Assembly (NCBI GenBank): GCA_018608765.1
Contig: JABAYY010000080.1
Location: 1 to 55,298 of the forward strand
Direction: 5' to 3'
Source: Flavobacteriaceae bacterium
GTDB lineage: Bacteria > Bacteroidota > Bacteroidia > Flavobacteriales > Flavobacteriaceae
Length of the DNA: 55,298 nt
Every line of letters starts with the position of its first letter. Position 1 is the first letter of the stretch. This document shows positions 47,372-55,298 of this stretch, one piece after another. The notes beneath the pieces are model-generated. The model saw nothing but the letters and a program-made list of their open reading frames with translations. It had not been told where the DNA came from and did not search any database. The position numbers were made by a program, and so were the translations under genes.

Positions 47372-48904
47372 TTAGTGTTTAAAATGACGTGTTTTAGTAA
47401 ACACCATCGCCACATTATTAGCATTACAATAATCGATACTTAATTGATCTTTTATGGATCCACCCGGCTGAATGACAGCAGTAATTCCTGCATTTTTTGC
47501 AATTTCAACACAATCTGGAAAAGGGAAAAATGCATCACTTGCCATCACTGCACCACTGAGTTTGAAGTTGAATGAATTCGCTTTATGAATGGCTTGATTT
47601 AATGCATCTACGCGGCTTGTTTGTCCTGTTCCACTAGCAAATAGTTGTTTGTTTTTGGCTAAAACAATAGTGTTTGATTTGGTGTGTTTACATATTTTGG
47701 ATGCAAATAACAAATCTTCAATTTCACTTTCAATAGGGGTTGAAGTGGTTACTTTTTCTAAGATACTTCTATCGTCTGTAATCATGTTTTTTTCCTGCAC
47801 TAAAACACCGTTCAGACAGGTTCTAACATTTGTTTCAGGCAAATTAACTGTATTTTGAATCAGTAAAATTCTATTTTTCTTTCCTTTCAAAATAGCTTCT
47901 GCTTCTGTGCTAAACGACGGTGCTATTACAACTTCACAAAATAAGGTGTGAATTTCTTGAGCTGTCGCGACGTCAATTTCACTATTTGAAATTAATACCC
48001 CCCCAAAAGCGGAAACAGGATCTCCTGCCAAAGCATCTACATAGGCTTGGTGTAAGGTTTCTCTTTGCGCAACTCCACATGCATTATTATGTTTTAAGAC
48101 GGCAAACGTTGGAGCTTCAGCATGAAATTCATTCATAAGGTTTACGGCAGCATCTACATCTAAAAGATTGTTATAGCTCAATTCTTTTCCATGAAGTTTT
48201 GTAAACATGGCTTCAAAATCGCCAAAAAAATAGCCTTTCTGATGCGGGTTTTCTCCATAACGTAGTACCTTACCTTTTGTTTCACTAATTTTTAAAACAA
48301 CTTCTTCTTTTTCACTATTGAAATAGTTAAAAATAGCACTGTCATAATGCGAAGACACATTAAATGATTTAGTTGCAAAACGTCTGCGATCCTCAAGAGA
48401 TATGTTACCTTCATCGCTAGAAATGAGGTCTAAGAATTCTGCATAGTCGTCAACAGATGACACGCAAATAACATCTTTATAATTTTTGGCAGCAGCTCTA
48501 ATTAATGAAATTCCACCGACATCAATTTTCTCGATAATGTCGTCATTACTAGCCCCAGAAGCAACCGTTTTTTCAAACGGGTAAAGGTCTACAATGACTG
48601 CATCAATTTGTGGAATTGAAAATGTATCCATTTCCTCCACATCTTGAGCATGGTCTTGACGATTCAAAATGCCACCAAATATTTTTGGGTGTAATGTTTT
48701 TACACGCCCTCCAAGAATCGAAGGGTAATCTGTAATTTCTTCAGCGGGGACAACTTTAATTCCTAAGTCGTTGATGAATTTCTGTGTCCCTCCAGTAGAG
48801 TATATAGTAACTCCTTGTTCGTTTAGTTTTTTGACAATTGGTGTGAGGCCCTCTTTACTGAATACAGATATTAAGGCGGATTTGATTGTTTTATTTTGGC
48901 TCAT
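47372..48904 (-). CDS. purH: Bifunctional AICAR transformylase / IMP cyclohydrolase
   Basis: PurH carries out the last two steps of IMP synthesis. The 510-residue protein has the cyclohydrolase domain (1-about 200; ALISVFSKEG, STGGTQKFI, GGRVKTLHPKIFGGIL) and the transformylase domain (LKHNNACGVA, GDPVSAFGGV, SDAFFPFPD, IQPGGSIKD). The ATG at 48904 (MSQNKTIKSALI) is preferred over a frame starting nine codons earlier. mreB follows 97 nt downstream, a pairing often seen in flavobacteria. Confidence 0.97.
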   Translation of the reverse strand: MSQNKTIKSALISVFSKEGLTPIVKKLNEQGVTIYSTGGTQKFINDLGIKVVPAEEITDYPSILGGRVKTLHPKIFGGILNRQDHAQDVEEMDTFSIPQIDAVIVDLYPFEKTVASGASNDDIIEKIDVGGISLIRAAAKNYKDVICVSSVDDYAEFLDLISSDEGNISLEDRRRFATKSFNVSSHYDSAIFNYFNSEKEEVVLKISETKGKVLRYGENPHQKGYFFGDFEAMFTKLHGKELSYNNLLDVDAAVNLMNEFHAEAPTFAVLKHNNACGVAQRETLHQAYVDALAGDPVSAFGGVLISNSEIDVATAQEIHTLFCEVVIAPSFSTEAEAILKGKKNRILLIQNTVNLPETNVRTCLNGVLVQEKNMITDDRSILEKVTTSTPIESEIEDLLFASKICKHTKSNTIVLAKNKQLFASGTGQTSRVDALNQAIHKANSFNFKLSGAVMASDAFFPFPDCVEIAKNAGITAVIQPGGSIKDQLSIDYCNANNVAMVFTKTRHFKH

Positions 48905-49016
48905 TTTGAAGTCTAAAGAATTAGAAGTCAAAAGTAGGGAATTATCACAGAAAAATTGAGTCGAATTTCCTCAAAAAAAAGATTTTTTTTAAACTAATAC
49001 CATGAGTTATTAACAA

Positions 49017-49469
49017 CTACATTAGTGTAGCAACCGATTGACATACAAATTCTAAAAACCGTTCATCTGCATCTGTAAAAGGATCGATCGAATTTGAATC
49101 AATATCAATTTGTCCAATATTTTTACCGTTAACAAATAGTGGAATCACAATTTCAGATTTTACGCTAATACTACAAGCAATATAATTATCCTGAGCCTTT
49201 ACATCAGGCACCACAAAGTTTTGATTACTGATAGCCACTTGACCACAAATACCTTTCCCAAACGGAATAATTGTGTGGTCAGTTGGTGCTCCTGCATAGG
49301 GGCCGAGCCTCAACTCTTCCTTGTCGCCGTTTCTAAAATAAAAACCAACCCAATCATAATGAGGTATTTCAGTTCTTAATAAATCACAGATCCATAGAAG
49401 CGTTTCATCCACTGTGCTAGAATTTGAAACTAAGGTTTTTATTTTAGGTTTTAAAGCATCAAAAGTCAT
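49017..49469 (-). CDS. GAF-domain protein, free methionine-R-sulfoxide reductase-like
   Basis: A 150-residue single GAF domain of the YebR/fRMsr type, which reduces free methionine-R-sulfoxide. It keeps HYDWVGFYF, Cys75 in GKGICG, Cys99 in NYIACS, and the SEIVIP segment. The additional upstream cysteine, which helps resolve the sulfenic acid in E. coli, is missing: that stretch reads GAPTDHTIIPFG. It could still use Cys75. The gene is alone on its strand behind purH. Confidence 0.8.
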   Translation of the reverse strand: MTFDALKPKIKTLVSNSSTVDETLLWICDLLRTEIPHYDWVGFYFRNGDKEELRLGPYAGAPTDHTIIPFGKGICGQVAISNQNFVVPDVKAQDNYIACSISVKSEIVIPLFVNGKNIGQIDIDSNSIDPFTDADERFLEFVCQSVATLM

Positions 49470-49579
49470 GAAAAATAATTTTTGTAAAAATACTATTTAT
49501 CTCTTATAAGCTATTCAAAAGCCCCCTTATTTTATGTTAATTTTTTGGTAACCATTGGGGTAAATGATCAAAATTTTAA

Positions 49580-49587
49580 TAAATTTG
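49580..49587 (+). promoter_or_regulatory. -7 promoter box directly before the HYC_CC_PP-like gene
   Basis: TAAATTTG matches TAnnTTTG exactly and ends four bases before the ATG at 49592. A TTG at 49555-49557 lies 22 nt upstream as a possible -33 element. Transcription would start at or next to the start codon. Confidence 0.5.
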
Positions 49588-49591
49588 CGTC

Positions 49592-50005
49592 ATGCAAAAA
49601 ACCTTTGGACATAAAGTGTTTTCAATGGCATTGACACTCTTGGTGCTTATGTCTACATTTTCATTTAAAATTGAAACTCATTCTTGCGGTCCAAAAATTG
49701 TTGATGTTGCTGTTTTTTCAAAAGTAAAATCGTGTTGTGCTTCAGCGGTAAAGATCGATTCAGAATTACAGTTTGTCAAAAAAAGTTGCTGTTCAAATAA
49801 GGTCATTTTAGTCGATGGCTTGAACCAATTTAAAGTAGTGCCTTTTACCGCTGATATTTCTGTTGAAAAGGTTTTTGTAGCCCCTTCAACATTTAATTGC
49901 GAAGCGCTTCAAAGAATCGTTTCAGTAGCAGAGTATCATCCTGGATATTCTCCACCAGATTTGATAGTTGATCATCAAATTGAACATCAAGTTTTCTTAA
50001 TTTGA
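49592..50005 (+). CDS. HYC_CC_PP-type cysteine-rich exported protein
   Basis: A 137-residue protein with an N-terminal hydrophobic segment (VFSMALTLLVLMSTFSF), HSC at 30-32, Cys pairs at 48-49 and 66-67, and YSPPDL near 118. This order (His-x-Cys, CC, CC, PP) is the hallmark of a Bacteroidota family found beside TonB receptors and metal-binding proteins. The paired cysteines suggest a role in copper or another soft metal in the periplasm; no direct proof. It precedes the TonB receptor by about 85 nt. Confidence 0.8.
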   Translation: MQKTFGHKVFSMALTLLVLMSTFSFKIETHSCGPKIVDVAVFSKVKSCCASAVKIDSELQFVKKSCCSNKVILVDGLNQFKVVPFTADISVEKVFVAPSTFNCEALQRIVSVAEYHPGYSPPDLIVDHQIEHQVFLI

Positions 50006-50089
50006 TTTAATACTATAGACAAGTTCATCAACATGTATGCTACTTGTTCGTTTCCCCTTTTTTTAGTATTAATTTTAAATTAAATCACA

Positions 50090-52327
50090 ATGAAATCTAC
50101 ATTATATCTTATAATACTGTTTCCGTTTTTTCTTTTTTCACAAAGTGAATTGAAAGGAATGATCATGGAACTTGACACTAAAAACCAGCACATCCCTTTA
50201 GCTGGTGCCAATGTATTTTGGCTTAATACCTCTATAGGTGCTATTACTTCCGACGACGGAACATTTAAGCTGCCTTATAAATCCACTTACAAAAAATTAG
50301 TGATTAGTTATGTTGGTTTTAAAACCGATACACTTTCTATAGACACTCCCAAAATGATTCATCACCTTTTAGAGGCTACAGACGATTTGGGAGAAGTTAC
50401 CGTCTCTGCACGTCGAAAATCTACGGCGACATCCTATCTGTCCTCTCAAAATATTTCTACAATTAGTAGTAAAGAGCTGTTGAAAGCCGCTTGTTGTAAC
50501 TTATCCGAGAGTTTTGAAACCAATCCCTCTATAGACGTCAATTTTACAGATGCTATTTCCGGATCAAAGCAAATCAAAATGCTAGGACTTACAAGTCCTT
50601 ATATCTTAATAGCTACTGAAAATATACCCTCGATTCGTGGTGCCTCTCAAGCTTATGGTTTGAGTTTTATTCCAGGGACTTGGGTAGAGAGTATTCAAAT
50701 CACTAAAGGGGCTGGAAGCGTGGTTAATGGTTTTGAAAGTATTGCTGGACAAATCAATGCAGAATTGGTGAAACCCACTACGGATAATAAATTTTTTGTC
50801 AATGCATATCGATCTTTGAATGGACGTACAGAACTGAACACACATTTTAACACCCCCCTTTCTAATAAATGGAGTACAGGACTGTATGTACATGCCAATA
50901 CGAGATCACAAAAATTTGATAGAAATAACGATTCTTTTCTAGATGTGCCGCTCTCAAAACAAGTAAACATCATGAACCGCTGGCAATATTCAAACCTTGA
51001 AAAAGGATTGATTAGCTTTTTGAATGTGCGGTATCTAGTGGATAATAAACAATCCGGTCAGCTTGATTTTGATCCTAAAACAGATCGGCTTTCAAACTCC
51101 GTTTGGGGGAGTGAAATTGACACTAAACGATTTGAAGTTTCGGCGAAATTTGGCTATGTTAACCCTGAAATACCTTATCAAAGTTTAGGGCTACAAATCT
51201 CTTATAGTGACCACGATCAAGAGTCCTATTTTGGATTAAACCAATACGACATACGTCATGAAAGTTTATATTCAAACCTTGTTTATAATTCTATTATCAG
51301 CGATTCAAGGCATAAAATAAAAACAGGCTTAAATGCGACCTATGATCTTTATGATGAAACGGTTAATGCTAATTTATATGATAGGAAAGAACGTTCTGTT
51401 GGCGGGTTTTTTGAGTATAGTTTTGACAATTTAGATGCGCTTAATTTAACTGCCGGCGTCCGTGTTGATCATCATAATTTATTAGGAACATTTATTACAC
51501 CCCGATTACATGCCCGCTATACGCCATGGGAAAAATCGGCCCTAAGAGTTTCCTTTGGACGTGGAAAACGTTCGGCGAATATTTTTGCAGAAAATCAAAA
51601 ACTTTTTGCAACGTCAAGAGCCATTAATATTCAAAATACTGCTGGGAGTATTTATGGGCTGGAGCCAGAAATCGCATGGAACTATGGCGTGTCTTTTTTG
51701 CAAGGATTCCAGTTGTTTGATCGAAAAGCAGATTTTACTCTGGATTTTTATCGTACTGATTTTCAAAACCAAGTGGTTGTCGATTATGAAAATCCATATG
51801 AAGTCAACTTCTATAATTTAGAAGGTGCTAGTTTTGCCAATAGTTTTCAAGCGGAATTTAGTTTTAATATTTTAGAGCATTTGGACCTAAAAACAGCGTA
51901 TAAGTTTTATGATGTTCAAACACAATACAAGTCTGGGAAACGCAAAAAACCATTGACGTCTCAACATCGTGTATTTGCAAACCTGTCGTTTGAGACACCA
52001 AAAACAGATAAGGGTGGGGTATGGAAATTTGACACCACATTTAACTGGTTTGGAAAGCAGCGTTTTTCGTCAACGGAATTAAGTCCTGAAGCCTATCAAC
52101 TGCCGACCTATTCTCCAACGCTTTCAACCCTAAACGGGCAAGTTACCAAAGTATTTTCAGATGCTTTTGAACTCTATGTTGGTGCAGAAAACATTACAAA
52201 TGTGACACAAAAAAACCCAATTGTAAGTCCAGAAAATCCGTTTGGTTCAAATTTTGATACTACATTTGTATATGGCCCTATATTTGGGAGTACCTATTAT
52301 ACAGGCTTACGTTACAAGTTTAACTAA
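50090..52327 (+). CDS. TonB-dependent receptor, probably for a metal or metallophore
   Basis: A 745-residue outer-membrane receptor. A signal peptide (1-17) is followed by a carboxypeptidase-like domain (about 20-97, LAGANVFWLNTSIGAITSDDGTFKL), the plug (about 110-220, with Cys135-Cys136 in AACCNLSESFETNPS), and a beta-barrel that ends in a typical aromatic C terminus (YTGLRYKF). Neighbouring cysteine-rich and HMA proteins suggest copper as the cargo, which is inference. The gene for the HMA protein follows after about 50 nt. Confidence 0.9.
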   Translation: MKSTLYLIILFPFFLFSQSELKGMIMELDTKNQHIPLAGANVFWLNTSIGAITSDDGTFKLPYKSTYKKLVISYVGFKTDTLSIDTPKMIHHLLEATDDLGEVTVSARRKSTATSYLSSQNISTISSKELLKAACCNLSESFETNPSIDVNFTDAISGSKQIKMLGLTSPYILIATENIPSIRGASQAYGLSFIPGTWVESIQITKGAGSVVNGFESIAGQINAELVKPTTDNKFFVNAYRSLNGRTELNTHFNTPLSNKWSTGLYVHANTRSQKFDRNNDSFLDVPLSKQVNIMNRWQYSNLEKGLISFLNVRYLVDNKQSGQLDFDPKTDRLSNSVWGSEIDTKRFEVSAKFGYVNPEIPYQSLGLQISYSDHDQESYFGLNQYDIRHESLYSNLVYNSIISDSRHKIKTGLNATYDLYDETVNANLYDRKERSVGGFFEYSFDNLDALNLTAGVRVDHHNLLGTFITPRLHARYTPWEKSALRVSFGRGKRSANIFAENQKLFATSRAINIQNTAGSIYGLEPEIAWNYGVSFLQGFQLFDRKADFTLDFYRTDFQNQVVVDYENPYEVNFYNLEGASFANSFQAEFSFNILEHLDLKTAYKFYDVQTQYKSGKRKKPLTSQHRVFANLSFETPKTDKGGVWKFDTTFNWFGKQRFSSTELSPEAYQLPTYSPTLSTLNGQVTKVFSDAFELYVGAENITNVTQKNPIVSPENPFGSNFDTTFVYGPIFGSTYYTGLRYKFN

Positions 52328-52377
52328 ATGACGATATGGATGTCACACAACACTTAAAAGCAATAAATATAAAACTT

Positions 52378-52731
52378 ATGAAAACAATTTTTTTATCACT
52401 CACAATGCTATTTGTAAGCACATTGACTTTTGCTCAAAATAAAAATGCGAAAGCCTCTATCGAAGTCGATGGTGTATGTATGATGTGTAAAAATCGTATT
52501 GAAAAAGCAAGTCTCAAAACCAAAGGGGTGAAATCTGCAGTTTGGAGCGTAGACACACACGAGTTGAGGCTTATTTTTGATGAAAATAAAACAGATCTCA
52601 AAAGCATACAAAAAAACATTGCTGGCGTTGGTCATGACACCAAAGAACTTAAGGCAACAGATGAAGCCTATAACAGTGTCCATCCGTGTTGTAAGTACCG
52701 AGAAGATGAGGTTGTAAAAGAGCACAACTAA
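52378..52731 (+). CDS. Exported heavy-metal-associated (HMA) domain protein
   Basis: A 117-residue protein with a signal peptide (MKTIFLSLTMLFVSTLTFAQ) and an HMA ferredoxin-like domain with Cys34 and Cys37 (VCMMCKNRIEKA) as metal ligands, plus a second Cys pair at 104-105 (HPCCKY). It is likely a periplasmic copper-binding protein. The ATG at 52378 is chosen because it puts the signal peptide at the N terminus; the longer frame (52336) would bury it. Confidence 0.88.
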   Translation: MKTIFLSLTMLFVSTLTFAQNKNAKASIEVDGVCMMCKNRIEKASLKTKGVKSAVWSVDTHELRLIFDENKTDLKSIQKNIAGVGHDTKELKATDEAYNSVHPCCKYREDEVVKEHN

Positions 52732-52741
52732 GAAACAAAAA

Positions 52742-52772
52742 AAAAGCTCCTGAAGTTAATTCAGGAGCTTTT
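52742..52772. terminator. Bidirectional terminator between the HMA gene and groEL
   Basis: A 13-bp perfect stem (52742-52754 with 52760-52772) with a 5-nt loop carries A and T runs on its outer ends, so it works for both convergent genes. Confidence 0.92.
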
Positions 52773-52791
52773 GTTGTTGTATGTAGGTGAT

Positions 52792-54435
<1,644 letters not shown>

Positions 54436-54441
54436 TTAAAG

Positions 54442-54717
54442 TTAAACAATTGCAAGAATATCACTTTCTCGCATGATTAAATAGTCTGTTCCCTCGAGTT
54501 TAAGCTCTGTGCCGGCATATTTTCCGTAAAGCACTGCATCTCCAACTTTTACAGTTGTAGGTTCATCTTTTGTGCCTTTACCTACCGCAACCACAGTTCC
54601 TTTTTGAGGTTTTTCTTTTGCATTATCAGGAATAATGATTCCAGAAGCTGTTTTTGTTTCAGCTTTCGACGGTTCTACAAGAACTCTGTCGGCTAATGGT
54701 TTGATGTTTAAAGCCAT
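54442..54717 (-). CDS. groES: Co-chaperonin GroES
   Basis: The 10-kDa lid of GroEL, 91 residues, with [12 protein letters not shown], the mobile loop [12 protein letters not shown] and [14 protein letters not shown]. It is first in the operon, with its own promoter. No CIRCE inverted repeat was seen upstream, so HrcA control is not supported. Confidence 0.97.
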   Translation of the reverse strand: MALNIKPLADRVLVEPSKAETKTASGIIIPDNAKEKPQKGTVVAVGKGTKDEPTTVKVGDAVLYGKYAGTELKLEGTDYLIMRESDILAIV

Positions 54718-54760
54718 ATGTTTTAGTTTTTAATATTGTTTTATTCGTATTTACACTTTC

Positions 54761-54792
54761 TAAAAGTATGCCAACACTTCTAAACTGACAAA
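54761..54792 (-). promoter_or_regulatory. Promoter of groES-groEL
   Basis: On the minus strand TTTG (54789-54792) is followed after 20 nt by TACTTTTA (54761-54768), one mismatch from TAnnTTTG. The layout is the same as at the sulfatase promoter. The leader to groES is about 40 nt. Confidence 0.55.
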
Positions 54793-54806
54793 CTTTCAGA
54801 AACAAA

Positions 54807-54836
54807 AAAATGTCAACGTGTTGGCGTTGACATTTT
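54807..54836 (-). terminator. Terminator of secG
   Basis: A 12-bp perfect stem (AAAATGTCAACG and its complement) with a 6-nt loop lies 19 nt past the secG stop and upstream of the groES promoter, so it insulates the two units. Confidence 0.9.
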
Positions 54837-54855
54837 GTAATTTTTTAAAGCATTT

Positions 54856-55221
54856 TCACTCTGAATCCGTAGCTTCTGGAGTTGACGTATCGTCAGAAGA
54901 AGTGTCTTGAACAGGGACTTCAATGGGTTGAGCGGTTGTAGGCGCGGAGTCTAAGTCGAGTGCTTTAGATTCTTGACTGGTGTCTGGCCCAATAATCGCT
55001 ACATTAGACAGTAAAATTAAAGCTAGTAGTAAGGTTGCTAATGCCCATGTGCTTTTGTCCAAAAAGTCAGATGTTTTTTTAACACCACCAACTTGTTGAG
55101 ATCCACCTCCACCAAATGAAGAGGATAACCCGCCGCCTTTAGGATTTTGAACCATAACGACTAAGACTAGTAGAAAGGCTACTATGACGATAAGAACCAG
55201 AAATATTGAGAATGTGCTCAT
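54856..55221 (-). CDS. secG: Preprotein translocase subunit SecG
   Basis: SecG supports the SecYE channel in the inner membrane. The 121-residue protein has two membrane spans (FSIFLVLIVIVAFLLVLVVM and ALATLLLALILLSNVAII) separated by the family loop QNPKGGGLSSSFGGGG. The C-terminal tail is acidic and rich in Thr, Ser and Pro. Its ATG overlaps the upstream stop (ATGA). Confidence 0.94.
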   Translation of the reverse strand: MSTFSIFLVLIVIVAFLLVLVVMVQNPKGGGLSSSFGGGGSQQVGGVKKTSDFLDKSTWALATLLLALILLSNVAIIGPDTSQESKALDLDSAPTTAQPIEVPVQDTSSDDTSTPEATDSE

Positions 55222-55298
55222 TGTATTTTATTTTTTTCTTGTATTACTTTTATTGCTTGAATTTGGTCTGCAAATAAACTACTTTTTTCTGGATATTT
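55218..55298 (-). CDS. C-terminal end of an unidentified protein (partial)
   Basis: On the minus strand 26 codons (KYPEKSSLFADQIQAIKVIQ and six more) run into a TGA that overlaps the secG ATG. The overlap and the ordinary helical composition support a real gene in the same operon. In related genomes a small helical-repeat or LPS-assembly protein gene lies here, but too little is visible to say. Confidence 0.6.
   Translation of the reverse strand, partial: KYPEKSSLFADQIQAIKVIQEKNKIQ

Noticed and set aside
54718-54855. CIRCE element upstream of groES
   Set aside because: No TTAGCACTC-N9-GAGTGCTAA repeat is present; the hairpin found there is the secG terminator.

Overview
The window is AT-rich bacterial chromosome from a member of the Flavobacteriaceae (Bacteroidota). 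The evidence is the gldB-gldC gliding-motility pair, secreted proteins with type 9 secretion (T9SS) sorting domains of types A and B, a SusC-type TonB receptor with a carboxypeptidase-like N-terminal domain, promoters of the Bacteroidota form TTTG-N19..21-TAnnTTTG, and an almost complete lack of Shine-Dalgarno sites. The genus cannot be fixed from the sequence alone.

Layout. Positions 1-1873 hold the tail of a small basic protein and ribonuclease G. Positions 1925-5640 are an accessory stretch: a secreted arylsulfatase lipoprotein, an orphan gene bracketed by a 15-bp inverted repeat, and a toxin-antitoxin pair whose toxin is frameshifted. Positions 5722-9992 (minus strand) are a compact leucine operon, leuA-leuC-leuD-leuB. 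A hypothetical helical-repeat protein (10140-11690) follows.

Positions 11707-27873 are the centrepiece: a promoter, a SAM-I (S-box) riboswitch, then 14 same-strand genes with almost no gaps, ended by one strong hairpin. They encode two homocysteine/cystathionine-type sulfhydrylases (metY, metZ) and homoserine acyltransferase (metX); a DUF2061 membrane protein; sulfate activation and reduction (cysH, cysD, cysN); a sulfite reductase with a C-terminal HEPN-like domain; siroheme synthesis (SUMT and a Met8-like dehydrogenase); a ferredoxin-NADP reductase of the thioredoxin-reductase type; a two-piece methionine synthase; and metF. Together they run from sulfate to methionine, and all could be switched off by SAM through one leader.

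Positions 27893-35090 mix a T9SS cargo protein, a polyprenyl diphosphate synthase, an arylsulfotransferase-like lipoprotein, DNA primase without zinc ligands, an atypical LuxR-type response regulator and nadE. Positions 35258-41789 hold a 1706-residue T9SS type B adhesin-like protein, gldB and gldC. Positions 41791-48904 (minus strand) are purH-mreB-mreC-mreD-mrdA-rodA, the cell-elongation cluster. Positions 49017-52731 hold a GAF-domain protein and a probable copper-related set (HYC_CC_PP-like protein, TonB receptor, secreted HMA protein). Positions 52792-55298 (minus strand) hold groEL, groES, secG and the end of an upstream gene.

No tRNA, rRNA, CRISPR array, transposase or phage gene was seen. 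The most interesting points are the 16-kb sulfate-to-methionine operon under one riboswitch, the HEPN fusion on sulfite reductase, the primase and response regulator that lack hallmark residues, and the orphan gene between inverted repeats.
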